Origin: Robertkochia solimangrovi
GTDB taxonomy: Bacteria; Bacteroidota; Bacteroidia; Flavobacteriales; Flavobacteriaceae
DNA: 64,000 bases
Assembly (NCBI RefSeq): GCF_007279655.1
Contig: NZ_QKWN01000001.1
Span: 310,001 to 374,000 of the forward strand
Direction: 5' to 3'
Part shown: piece after piece, positions 53,506-62,016 of the stretch
How positions within the stretch are numbered: position 1 is the first letter of the stretch
Layout: each line of letters starts with the position of its first letter
Notes under the pieces: generated by a model
The model's database searches: none
What the model saw: only the letters and a program-made list of their open reading frames with translations
Told to the model about the DNA's origin: nothing
Position numbers and translations under genes: made by a program

Positions 53506-54957
53506 ATGAGTGATAAAAAAAATATAGAACGTCTATTCCAGGAAAAATTCAAGGATTTTGAGGCAGCCCCTTCTCAAGATCTATGGGAACAAATTGAAAC
53601 AAAACTGGACTCAGGTAAACAAAAGAACAGAAAGGTCATCCCTTTTTGGTGGCAACTTGGTGGTGTTGCTGCATTGCTTACACTCCTGTTTCTGGCCGGA
53701 ATCTCCCTATTCTCATCTCCAGAAATCTCAACAGACCCTCAAAATACTATCGTTAACACACCTCAAGAAGAAAGCAGCCCTTCGGAATCAGACAATAATC
53801 TTCCAGATCCGCAACTAAACTCGGTACAAAACAGTGAAGTGGCAACTACCCCTGAAAGTGAAGAAGACAACGTAAACAGCAACAAGAGCACTAACCTCAA
53901 ACCTCAAATTCAAAGAGGTCCTGATACTTCCGATAAATTCTCTACTGCTGTCGCAAATAATAACACCCCTTCCCAACCTACAGAAAGCAATATTGTACCG
54001 AATATAAATAACAATACAGTGGTTTCATCATCCCGTATCAACCCGGGCAACCCCATCAATAACACGATAAAAGAAACAGACATAGCATCCGATAAACAAA
54101 ATTCTGAAAATGCGGTTGCCGCGAACGAAGAAATGGCAGATGACAATGTTAATTCTGAAACCGATGGGAAAAAATCGCTTACTGAATATTTAAAAGAAAA
54201 AGAAGAAGAAGCTTTGGTTGCAGATGCAGCTCCGGCAGGATCAAGATGGAGTCTTAATCCGAATTTGGCTCCGGTTTATTACAATTCCCTTTCCGGAGGC
54301 TCTCCTATCGACCAACAGTTCAATGATAATTCAAAGCAGGGCGAATTAAATATGAGTTACGGTTTGAATGTTGCCTATCAGGTAACGGATAAACTCAGCA
54401 TACGATCAGGTATCAATAAAGTTAATATGGGATATCGCACACAGGGAATTCAATTTATCCCTTCTTCAAGTGCCGTAAGTATGAGGAATATTAATTATTC
54501 TGATAATGCAATAATGGTGAGTATCATCGATCCAAATTCTCTGAACCGGCCAAATCTGGCATCTTCTGAGCTCGCCTCTAAAACCACAAATACTTATTCA
54601 GGTAATCTTAGTCAGCAATTCGGATATCTTGAAATTCCTCTCGAATTAAAATACAGGCTTACCGAAAATAAATTCGGAATAAATTTGATCGGAGGCTTCA
54701 GTTCCTTGTTTCTTACTGATAATCAAATAACTCTGAACTCAAACGATCTGACTACCGAAATAGGAAAAGCTAATAATATCAATAATTTGAATTTCAGTAC
54801 AAACTTTGGCGTGGGATTTGATTACAAATTTTCTGACAAAGTTCTTATAAATCTTGAACCTATGTTCAAGTATCAATTGAATACATTCTCCGGCAATAAT
54901 GGTGGTTTCAACCCTTATATGCTGGGTGTCTATACAGGCTTTAGTTTTAGGTTTTAA
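53506..54957 (+). CDS. Candidate dual membrane-spanning anti-sigma factor (Dma-like): inner-membrane helix plus outer-membrane barrel
   Basis: 483 residues with an unusual layout. Residues 1-45 are charged and cytosol-like (IERLFQEKFKDFEAAPSQDLWEQIETKL), as in anti-sigma tails. About 47-70 is one TM helix (FWWQLGGVAALLTLLFLAGIS), with no cleavable signal peptide before it. About 72-240 is a long Asn/Ser/Thr/Pro/Glu-rich, disordered linker. About 240-483 is a beta-barrel-like domain with alternating strands, ending in YTGFSFRF, a terminal aromatic residue typical of outer-membrane proteins. The linker could cross the periplasm. This matches the Dma/Das arrangement described in Bacteroides thetaiotaomicron, where such proteins control outer-membrane vesiculation. 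Function here is inferred. Confidence 0.8.
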   Translation: MSDKKNIERLFQEKFKDFEAAPSQDLWEQIETKLDSGKQKNRKVIPFWWQLGGVAALLTLLFLAGISLFSSPEISTDPQNTIVNTPQEESSPSESDNNLPDPQLNSVQNSEVATTPESEEDNVNSNKSTNLKPQIQRGPDTSDKFSTAVANNNTPSQPTESNIVPNINNNTVVSSSRINPGNPINNTIKETDIASDKQNSENAVAANEEMADDNVNSETDGKKSLTEYLKEKEEEALVADAAPAGSRWSLNPNLAPVYYNSLSGGSPIDQQFNDNSKQGELNMSYGLNVAYQVTDKLSIRSGINKVNMGYRTQGIQFIPSSSAVSMRNINYSDNAIMVSIIDPNSLNRPNLASSELASKTTNTYSGNLSQQFGYLEIPLELKYRLTENKFGINLIGGFSSLFLTDNQITLNSNDLTTEIGKANNINNLNFSTNFGVGFDYKFSDKVLINLEPMFKYQLNTFSGNNGGFNPYMLGVYTGFSFRF

Positions 54958-55005
54958 ATTTTTTTAGTTGGTTAGGTTTGTTATTGCAAAAAGCAATGAA
55001 ACCGG

Positions 55006-55035
55006 ATGCTCCCTGTGGTGGGGAGCATTTTTTTT
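55006..55035 (+). terminator. Rho-independent terminator after the sigma/anti-sigma operon
   Basis: ATGCTCCC (55006-55013) pairs with GGGAGCAT (55021-55028) over a 7-base loop, followed by T runs to 55035. It closes the 52510-54957 operon. Confidence 0.9.
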
Positions 55036-55774
55036 ATGAATATTTCTGAAGTTCCTGAAATATCACCTGACGACAAGAAGTTTTTAAAATCTCTTTATCC
55101 ACCCCGGAAAGTCCTTTAGTCTCCTGAAACGGATGAATAACAGCCCGCATTTTACCAGGTCCGCCTGCCAGGAATTTAAAAGGAAATCTTTTCTTATTAT
55201 CAATAAAAGTCATGGGTACCACCGGAATCTGATGTTCGATGGCCAAACGGAACGCTCCATCCTTGAATTCATCCAAAATGACATTTTCATCATCTGGAAC
55301 TCCTCCTTCAGGAAAAATACAAATACTAAGTCCTTGATTAAGCCGACGCTGTGCACGTTTGTATACCGCTGAACGACTCTTCGTAGAATTCCTGTCTACC
55401 ATAATACAAACCCTCTTATAAAAAAATCCAAAAACAGGAATCTTCACAAGCTCCTTCTTCCCGACAAAAACAAAAGGATTCGAGGATGCCCTCAACATCA
55501 ACATAATATCGGTCATAGAAGTATGATTTGCTACCAACATATAACTCTTTCCTTTAACGGGTTTCTGTTCGCGTTTAATGCTTACCCAACACCCCATACC
55601 GAATAGTATAATATTCGCCCATATATTTCTGGCAACCCAAAAAAATGCCGGATAGAATTTCTCGGAAGAACTGAGAATTAAGAGAAATGGGAACAATATA
55701 ACGATCGGTATGGCAACAAGCAGATAAAACCAGATTCTATACAGTGTATATCCTATTGCCTTAAAAATTATCAT
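55034..55774 (-). CDS. 1-acyl-sn-glycerol-3-phosphate acyltransferase (second PlsC family member)
   Basis: 246 residues. An N-terminal hydrophobic region (about 1-65) precedes NHTSMTDIM (H-X4-D) and FPEGGVPDDENVIL, in which the usual FPEGTRS third block is altered to FPEGG. That change occurs in a Bacteroidota subgroup and may alter acceptor choice. It should act at the inner membrane in phospholipid or aminolipid acylation. It has a good promoter (55811-55842) divergent from trpS. Confidence 0.88.
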   Translation of the reverse strand: MIIFKAIGYTLYRIWFYLLVAIPIVILFPFLLILSSSEKFYPAFFWVARNIWANIILFGMGCWVSIKREQKPVKGKSYMLVANHTSMTDIMLMLRASSNPFVFVGKKELVKIPVFGFFYKRVCIMVDRNSTKSRSAVYKRAQRRLNQGLSICIFPEGGVPDDENVILDEFKDGAFRLAIEHQIPVVPMTFIDNKKRFPFKFLAGGPGKMRAVIHPFQETKGLSGVDKEILKTSCRQVIFQELQKYS

Positions 55775-55810
55775 GTGCAGTTTAGCTTAGTCTAACCGGG
55801 ATTCAAATTA

Positions 55811-55842
55811 CAAACATAATCCAATCGATACATTTATGTCAA
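55811..55842 (-). promoter_or_regulatory. Bacteroidota promoter for the second PlsC gene
   Basis: On the minus strand TTG (55842-55840) and TATGTTTG (55818-55811) with 21 bases between. The leader to the ATG at 55774 is about 30 bases. Confidence 0.65.
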
Positions 55843-55884
55843 ATAATTATTGAAATACCGGTTTTTTTAAATAGGCGGTATCCT

Positions 55885-55892
55885 TACCTTTG
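55885..55892 (+). promoter_or_regulatory. -7 promoter element for trpS
   Basis: TACCTTTG lies 19 bases before ATG 55912. No TTG at standard spacing. It is divergent from the PlsC promoter at 55811-55842. Confidence 0.5.
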
Positions 55893-55911
55893 TGAACTTT
55901 AAATTCGATAT

Positions 55912-56883
55912 ATGGCTAGGATACTAACAGGTATACAAAGTACCGGAACACCGCACCTCGGAAACATTCTGGGAGCACTAGTTCCTGCGATCAATATGGC
56001 GAAAGACCCAAAGAATGATTCTTTTCTTTTTATCGCCGACATGCATTCCTTAACACAGATAAAGAATGGTGAACAGCTCAGAGCCAACACCTATGCCACA
56101 GCAGCCTCATGGCTTGCATTTGGACTTGACACCGATAAAACGGTATTTTATCGCCAAAGTGATGTGCCTCAAACCGCAGAACTGACCTGGTACCTTAGTT
56201 GTTTTTTCCCTTATCAGCGACTTACTCTCGCACATTCTTTCAAGGATAAAGCAGACCGACTGGATGATGTAAATGCAGGATTATTCACCTACCCCATGCT
56301 AATGGCCGCTGACATACTCCTTTATGATGCAGAAATTGTACCTGTGGGAAAAGATCAGCTACAACATATCGAGATAACCCGCGATGTAGCTTCGAGAATG
56401 CACGCTCAACTCGACACGGAAATATTCGTCCTACCAGAAGGTAAAGTTCAGGAAGAGACCATGTATATTCCTGGTACTGACGGTCAAAAAATGAGTAAGT
56501 CAAGAAACAACCTCATCAACATTTTTCAGGCAGACAAGCCTCTGAGAAAACAGGTTATGTCTATCGAGACCGATAGTACTCCACTCGAGGACCCAAAAGA
56601 TCCCGACAACTGCAATGTATTTGGCCTCTACAAGATCCTGGCTACAACAGAGCAAACCGCTCAAATGCGAGAGAAATATCTTGCCGGCGGCTATGGTTAT
56701 GGTCATGCCAAACAAGAACTCTACGAATTGATTGTTGCGAAATTTTCGGATGCTCGTGAACGCTTTGAGTATTTCATGAACAACAAACATGAAATCGACA
56801 GTGTATTGGAACAGGGCGCAGAAAAAGCAAGAAAAATTGCTGACGAAACGCTTCTGAGGGTGCGCTCAAAAATCGGCTATTAA
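55912..56883 (+). CDS. trpS: Tryptophan--tRNA ligase
   Basis: 323 residues, class I synthetase. The HIGH-like motif is TGTPHLGNILGAL, and the KMSKS motif is DGQKMSKSRNN. The region PMLMAADILLYDAEIVPVGKDQLQHIEITRDVA is characteristic of TrpRS. It charges tRNA(Trp). It converges on dprA with 12 bases between stops. Confidence 0.97.
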   Translation: MARILTGIQSTGTPHLGNILGALVPAINMAKDPKNDSFLFIADMHSLTQIKNGEQLRANTYATAASWLAFGLDTDKTVFYRQSDVPQTAELTWYLSCFFPYQRLTLAHSFKDKADRLDDVNAGLFTYPMLMAADILLYDAEIVPVGKDQLQHIEITRDVASRMHAQLDTEIFVLPEGKVQEETMYIPGTDGQKMSKSRNNLINIFQADKPLRKQVMSIETDSTPLEDPKDPDNCNVFGLYKILATTEQTAQMREKYLAGGYGYGHAKQELYELIVAKFSDARERFEYFMNNKHEIDSVLEQGAEKARKIADETLLRVRSKIGY

Positions 56884-56895
56884 ATAAACCGAGGA

Positions 56896-58002
56896 TCAGC
56901 ATATTTCAAAATATTTACCGGGAAGGGGTCTGACGATCCCTTTCATTTCCATATTGAGAAGATCCACGGCCACTTTATGCACCGGTTTTTTACAGATCAA
57001 AGCAATATCATCTAACAATTGCTTCCCTCCTTTTTTAAGAAATGTCATTATTTGTTCCTCATCATCGGTCAGATCAGTAAACAATTGCGTTTGTACCGAT
57101 TTTTTTCCAGACAATTCATCCGGATTCCAACCCAACATATAAATTAAATCCTCCGCCGATTGCAAAAGATGGGCACGCTGCTTTTTGATCAATTCATTAC
57201 ACCCGGCACTATAGTGATCCGTCACTTTACCAGGAACTGCAAAAACTTCCCTGTTATAAGAATTAGCGATATCTGCTGTAACCAATGCCCCTCCCTTGCC
57301 GGCTGATTCAATAACGATTGTTGCTTCAGACATCCCCGCGATTATTCGGTTTCTTCTAAGGAAATTATTTCGCTCTGCCTTATCACCACTCCAAAAATCA
57401 GTCAAAAAGCCACCAGAGTTCATCATTTCAGGCACATATCGGGCATGCACTGCAGGATAAAGTGAGCCTAATCCATGTCCGAGACAAGCTATAGTTTTAA
57501 GTTTATGTTCCATGGCTACGCGATGAGCGCATATATCAACACCATATGCAAAACCACTGATGATGACGGGATCCATTATAGCCAACCCCCTGATCAGCTC
57601 CTCACACACCCTTTTTCCGTAGCCAGACATTTGACGTGTTCCAACAATACTGATCATTCTTTTTGAATTCAATCCTTCCCCGCCCTTTACATAAAGTATC
57701 AGTGGACCATCGACACAATGTTTTAATCGTTCCGGATAACCAGACTCTGTATAAACTGCAACTTTAATACCGTTTGTTTTGATATATTCTAATTCTTCAT
57801 AGGCTTCCTCAGGCCTGTAAGCATCTTTCAGCATCCGCAACACAAATTTTCCTACACCATCGATTCTTTCTAAAATTGACGGTTTTTCTTCAAAAACAGC
57901 TGTAGCAGACCCACAAAACTGAATCAATTTTTTAGAAGTAATGTCTCCAATTCCTACTGCATGCTGCAAAAGCATTAAATCAATCAATTCTTTTTCCTTC
58001 AT
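56896..58002 (-). CDS. dprA: DNA processing protein DprA
   Basis: 368 residues. An N-terminal helix-hairpin-helix-like region (about 1-70) is followed by the Rossmann core (SIVGTRQMSGYGKRVCEELIRGL, VIISGFAYGVDICAHRVAME, GHGLGSLYPAVHARY and GGALVTADIANSYNREVFAVPG), then a C-terminal winged-helix (about 305-368). It loads RecA on incoming ssDNA during natural transformation. Other competence genes are not in the window. Confidence 0.95.
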   Translation of the reverse strand: MKEKELIDLMLLQHAVGIGDITSKKLIQFCGSATAVFEEKPSILERIDGVGKFVLRMLKDAYRPEEAYEELEYIKTNGIKVAVYTESGYPERLKHCVDGPLILYVKGGEGLNSKRMISIVGTRQMSGYGKRVCEELIRGLAIMDPVIISGFAYGVDICAHRVAMEHKLKTIACLGHGLGSLYPAVHARYVPEMMNSGGFLTDFWSGDKAERNNFLRRNRIIAGMSEATIVIESAGKGGALVTADIANSYNREVFAVPGKVTDHYSAGCNELIKKQRAHLLQSAEDLIYMLGWNPDELSGKKSVQTQLFTDLTDDEEQIMTFLKKGGKQLLDDIALICKKPVHKVAVDLLNMEMKGIVRPLPGKYFEIC

Positions 58003-58103
58003 TATATAACTTATTTTCTACAGGAAGGTAATAAAATTGAATCTGTTAATAAAAACCTAAGTCGGAATTCTATTCATTTTATAAAAATTCACATATTTGC
58101 CTT

Positions 58104-59039
58104 ATGCGAATTGAGAAATACATCAGCGATCTATTATATCGGTATCAATGTGTAACCGTACCCGGACTGGGATCCTTTCTGGCTCAACACCAGTCTGCGC
58201 GCGTACATGAAACAACAGATGCCTTCTATCCGCCAAGTAAATTGATCTCCTTTAACGGGCAGCTTCAATCTAATGATGGCCTTCTTACACGATATATAGC
58301 TGATGTCAATAAGATCTCTTATGAGGAAGCTGCTACCATTCTGGAAAAAACTGTAGCATCCTGGAAATCGTCATTTGCCAATGGAGAAAAAATCTCCATG
58401 GAATTTATCGGAGACCTGTGGAGCAACGAAGAAGGCAAGATACTTTTCCAGCCTTCTTATCATATTAATTACCTAACCAGCTCTTTCGGTCTTACTTCTT
58501 TCGTATCCCCATCCGTTATGCGTGAGGATATGAAGCGGGAAGTTATTAAACTTGAAGAAAAAGCACCTGTTGCTTTTACACCCGAAAAAAGAAAACAAAG
58601 ATCTTATCTTAAATATGCAGCTGTATTTCTTTTGGCGATATCAGCAGGAACCACAGGTTACAAGTTGGTTAAAATGAATGAGGCCAAACAAATCGAGATG
58701 GTTCAAAGAGAAGCGCAGGAAGCAGTTCAAAGAACGATTCAGGAAGCGACTTTCTTTGATGTTTCTCCTTTAGAAATGCCCGCTGTAACACTCAACCTTA
58801 AAAAAGCTCCAAAGATCTATCACATTATTGCCGGCGCTTTTCGGTTCGAAGAAAATGCCCAGAAAAGAGTTGATGAACTCCGCAGAAAAGGCTTTGAAGC
58901 TGAAATTATCGGCAAGAACAAATATGGCTTGCATCAGGTAACCTATGCCAGCTTTTCCGAAGTGAATGAAGCGCTGGAAAATCTGAGACAAATCAAAGCA
59001 GGAGAATCTTCTGAAGCCTGGCTATTCGTAGACAAATAA
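58104..59039 (+). CDS. HU (CCDC81-like) domain protein with TM helix and C-terminal SPOR domain
   Basis: 311 residues. The N-terminal about 145 residues (IEKYISDLLYRYQCVTVPGLGSFLA and FANGEKISMEFIGDLW) match the Bacteroidota HU/CCDC81-type tandem HU-fold domains. One TM helix spans about 169-186, a coiled region lies at about 190-220, and a SPOR domain at about 236-311 (YHIIAGAFRFEENAQKRVDELRRKGFEAEII). Thus a DNA-binding-type fold in the cytosol is joined to a periplasmic domain that binds denuded glycan at septa. It may link chromosome or cytosolic partners to the division site. A near-consensus -7 (CATATTTG) ends four bases before the ATG. Confidence 0.88.
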   Translation: MRIEKYISDLLYRYQCVTVPGLGSFLAQHQSARVHETTDAFYPPSKLISFNGQLQSNDGLLTRYIADVNKISYEEAATILEKTVASWKSSFANGEKISMEFIGDLWSNEEGKILFQPSYHINYLTSSFGLTSFVSPSVMREDMKREVIKLEEKAPVAFTPEKRKQRSYLKYAAVFLLAISAGTTGYKLVKMNEAKQIEMVQREAQEAVQRTIQEATFFDVSPLEMPAVTLNLKKAPKIYHIIAGAFRFEENAQKRVDELRRKGFEAEIIGKNKYGLHQVTYASFSEVNEALENLRQIKAGESSEAWLFVDK

Positions 59040-59048
59040 TTTTATACG

Positions 59049-59609
59049 ATGTTTTCTGAATACTTCAATATACTCGGCTCTATCAGTCCGATTGGAGAAT
59101 TATGCAGAAAAAAAATCGAATCCCATCTCACCATTAAAGAATTCAAAAAAGGTGAACACATTTTGCATACCGGAGAAACTTGTAACCATATCTATTTCAT
59201 GTACAAAGGTTGCAACCGAATTTATTATTACAAGAATGATAAGGAAATAACGGAGTGGTTTACTTCTGAAAAGCACTTTTGCTTTTCAATCACCAGCTTC
59301 TTCGACAAAACACCAAGTCATCTTTCCATAGAAACACTGGAGGATTCTGTTGTTATACAACTATCCAGAAAAGGCATAGATGAACTTATACATTCAGATC
59401 TTGAATTTGCCAACCTTTTTATAAATATTCTCTCCGGTTCTCTAAAGCTTTCCCAAAAAAGAATGGACTCCATGCAATTCGAAACTGCAAGACAACGCTA
59501 TCAAAACCTAGTAACAGAGCAACCGGAAATACTTCAATTTGCAAATTTACAGCATATCGCTTCATTCTTAGGTATTACTTCAGAAACACTTTCCAGAATT
59601 CGCAGTTAA
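59049..59609 (+). CDS. Crp/Fnr-family transcriptional regulator
   Basis: 186 residues. The N-terminal cNMP-binding-like domain (about 15-125, FKKGEHILHTGETCNHIYFMYKGCNRIYYYKND) lacks an obvious full cAMP-binding signature, as usual in Bacteroidota members. The C-terminal HTH (about 145-186, LQHIASFLGITSETLSRIRS) ends abruptly at the recognition helix; many Bacteroidota relatives are similarly short. It lies nine bases after the HU-SPOR gene. A 13-bp perfect inverted repeat directly downstream, before the glycosidase gene, is a candidate binding site. Confidence 0.9.
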   Translation: MFSEYFNILGSISPIGELCRKKIESHLTIKEFKKGEHILHTGETCNHIYFMYKGCNRIYYYKNDKEITEWFTSEKHFCFSITSFFDKTPSHLSIETLEDSVVIQLSRKGIDELIHSDLEFANLFINILSGSLKLSQKRMDSMQFETARQRYQNLVTEQPEILQFANLQHIASFLGITSETLSRIRS

Positions 59610-59627
59610 AACCTTATTTTTTGATAA

Positions 59628-59659
59628 ATGTCAATTTTATTGTCCCATAAAATTGACAT
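59628..59659. promoter_or_regulatory. Perfect 13-bp inverted repeat before the GH3 gene, candidate operator
   Basis: ATGTCAATTTTAT (59628-59640) and ATAAAATTGACAT (59647-59659) with a 6-base spacer. It sits 18 bases after the crp-like stop, and the right arm overlaps the near-consensus -7 motif CATATTTG (59657-59664) of the GH3 gene. An AT-rich hairpin without a T run is a poor terminator, so an operator for the adjacent regulator is more likely. Confidence 0.6.
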
Positions 59660-59685
59660 ATTTGATATAAATAGACACTGCAATT

Positions 59686-62010
59686 ATGAAATATTTATTC
59701 TCTCTTTTCCTGTTCGCAGGAATAGTGCACCTACACGCACAAACGAAAAACGATCAGATAGATGATCTTCTATCGAAACTTACCCTGGAGGAAAAGGTCT
59801 ACCTTGTAATCGGAAGCGGCATGGACATCCCAGGTATGGATATGGATAACACCCCAGTTCAGGCCACCGTAGGATCTACAAAGAATAAAGTACCCGGTGC
59901 AGCCGGTACCAGTTTTACAGTTGACCGATTAAATATTCCTGCCATTGTTTTTGCAGACGGACCAGCCGGCATCAGGATTGATCCCACCCGAACAGACACA
60001 CCCGGCAGCACGTATTATGCCACGGCTTTTCCAACAGCAAGCTCCTTGTCTTCCAGCTGGAACAGACCATTAATCCAGCAGGTGGGTGCGGCCTTTGGGC
60101 GTGAAGGAAAAGCGTATGGTGTTGATTTTCTTTTAGCACCAGCACTAAACATCCATAGAAACCCATTAGGAGGGAGAAATTTTGAATATTATTCCGAAGA
60201 CCCGGTACTATCCGGAAACACGGCTGCTGCATTTGTAAACGGAGTTCAATCAGAAGGAGTTGGGGCTACTATCAAACATTTTGTCGCCAACAATTCAGAA
60301 ACCAACAGAACAGCACTCAATACAATTGTCAGTGAACGCGCACTCAGGGAGATCTATCTGAAAGGATTCAAAATCGCCATTGAGAAATCGAACCCATGGG
60401 CCGTAATGTCTTCCTATAATAAGATCAATGGTACGTACAGTTCAGAAAATAAAGAATTGCTTACCGATATTCTGAGAGATGAATGGAATTATACCGGATT
60501 CGTAATGACCGACTGGTTTGGAGGAAGAGATGCGGTCGCACAGATGAAAGCGGGAAATGATCTTCTCATGCCCGGAACTAAAGATCAAGCCACCACTCTG
60601 ATCGATGCAGTAAAAAACGGAGAGCTTGATGAAAAAATATTAGACAGAAATATCAGGCATATTTTCAACCAATATCTAAAAACCTCTTCCTACAATCGAT
60701 TACCGGTAACCAATCAACCCGATCTCGAAGGAAATAAATCAATAGTTCGCAGCGCCGCTGCAGAAGGTATGGTACTACTTAAAAATGATGATGATGCCCT
60801 ACCGCTAAAAACCAATTCTAAAATCGCTTTATATGGCGTTACTTCCTTTGAAACTATTGCAGGAGGAACCGGAAGTGGCGATGTCAATAAAGCGTATATG
60901 GTTTCGATCTATGAAGGTCTGAAAAATAAAGGATATATCATCGATCAAAACCTCGCAACAGCATATCAAAACTACATCGAAGCCGAAAAAGCCAAAATGC
61001 CTCCAAAGAAATTCTTCTTTGAAAAAGATATTCTTGTAGCCGAAAAAACATTTGACAAAGTTTCGCTTTCCAATACTGCTAAAAACAATGACATTGCTAT
61101 TCTAACACTAGGCAGAACTTCCGGCGAGTTCGAAGATCGTAAGAAAGATGGTGATTTCTATCTAACCGAAACTGAAAAAACCTTGATCAGCCAGGTAGCC
61201 GACGCCTTTCAAAGAGAAAATAAAAAGCTGATCGTTATCCTGAATATCGGTGGTGTCATAGAAACCAACAGCTGGAAATCTTTACCCGATGGTATTTTAG
61301 TGATATGGCAACCCGGTCAGGAAGGTGGAAATGCTACTGCTGATATATTGTCAGGATCGGTAGTTCCAAGTGGGAAATTACCCGTAACTTTCCCAATAAC
61401 GCTGGAAGATCTTCCTTCAACCCGAAATTTCCCGGGTCATATAATCGATCCAAATGCCCCAAAACCGTCAAACCCTCTGATTGGTCAGGATTCTGAAGAG
61501 ATCTATGAAGAAGATATTTATATAGGATATCGATACTTTGAAAGTTTTGAAGTAGCCACCTCCTACTCATTTGGATACGGACTTAGTTACACACAATTCG
61601 ACTATGCGGATTTTAATATTGAAAAAGAGGACAATATGATCAAAGTAAAACTTCGAGTTACTAATACAGGTAAGCTTAGCGGGAAAGAAGTGGTTCAGCT
61701 ATATGTATCTCCACCGCAAAATGGTATTCATAAAGCAAAGCGCGAGTTAAAAGCATATACTAAGACCTCGAGCCTTGAACCAGGTAGTTCTGAAATAATC
61801 GAACTACTCGTACCAACAGAAGATCTGGGGTATTATGACTCAGATGTGAATGCCTGGCTATTACAGGGTGGCTCATACACTTTCGAGATCGGAAAAAATG
61901 CTCATGAAATATTAGATTCAACTAAAGTTGATCTCTCTGCAACTACCCTGCAAAAAACGAATGATCTTTTAGCACCACAAATAATGATCAACACACTTAA
62001 ACCTGAATAA
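59686..62010 (+). CDS. Glycoside hydrolase family 3 (beta-glucosidase/xylosidase type)
   Basis: 774 residues with a signal peptide (KYLFSLFLFAGIVHLHAQ, cut near 19). The GH3 N-terminal barrel holds GPAGIRID, the KHF motif (IKHFVANNSETNR, 196-208) and the nucleophile D276 in FVMTDWFGG. The C-terminal GH3 sandwich holds the acid/base region GRTSGEFEDR and WQPGQEGGNATADILSG. A fibronectin III-like domain lies at about 650-740 (VRVTNTGKLSGKEVVQLYVSPP in the usual form). It should cleave terminal beta-linked sugars in the periplasm; the exact sugar is not predictable. Six bases separate it from the esterase gene. Confidence 0.93.
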   Translation: MKYLFSLFLFAGIVHLHAQTKNDQIDDLLSKLTLEEKVYLVIGSGMDIPGMDMDNTPVQATVGSTKNKVPGAAGTSFTVDRLNIPAIVFADGPAGIRIDPTRTDTPGSTYYATAFPTASSLSSSWNRPLIQQVGAAFGREGKAYGVDFLLAPALNIHRNPLGGRNFEYYSEDPVLSGNTAAAFVNGVQSEGVGATIKHFVANNSETNRTALNTIVSERALREIYLKGFKIAIEKSNPWAVMSSYNKINGTYSSENKELLTDILRDEWNYTGFVMTDWFGGRDAVAQMKAGNDLLMPGTKDQATTLIDAVKNGELDEKILDRNIRHIFNQYLKTSSYNRLPVTNQPDLEGNKSIVRSAAAEGMVLLKNDDDALPLKTNSKIALYGVTSFETIAGGTGSGDVNKAYMVSIYEGLKNKGYIIDQNLATAYQNYIEAEKAKMPPKKFFFEKDILVAEKTFDKVSLSNTAKNNDIAILTLGRTSGEFEDRKKDGDFYLTETEKTLISQVADAFQRENKKLIVILNIGGVIETNSWKSLPDGILVIWQPGQEGGNATADILSGSVVPSGKLPVTFPITLEDLPSTRNFPGHIIDPNAPKPSNPLIGQDSEEIYEEDIYIGYRYFESFEVATSYSFGYGLSYTQFDYADFNIEKEDNMIKVKLRVTNTGKLSGKEVVQLYVSPPQNGIHKAKRELKAYTKTSSLEPGSSEIIELLVPTEDLGYYDSDVNAWLLQGGSYTFEIGKNAHEILDSTKVDLSATTLQKTNDLLAPQIMINTLKPE

Positions 62011-62016
62011 TCCAAA

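Noticed and set aside
55791-55806. TTTAGCTTAGTCTAAC near the PlsC start as a further operator
   Set aside because: The half-site spacing differs from TTAGA-N5-TCTAA and one arm does not match.
59628-59659. Reading the 13-bp repeat purely as a terminator for the crp-like gene
   Set aside because: Stem is AT-rich, there is no T run after it, and it overlaps the next gene's -7 motif; an operator fits better, though a dual role is possible.
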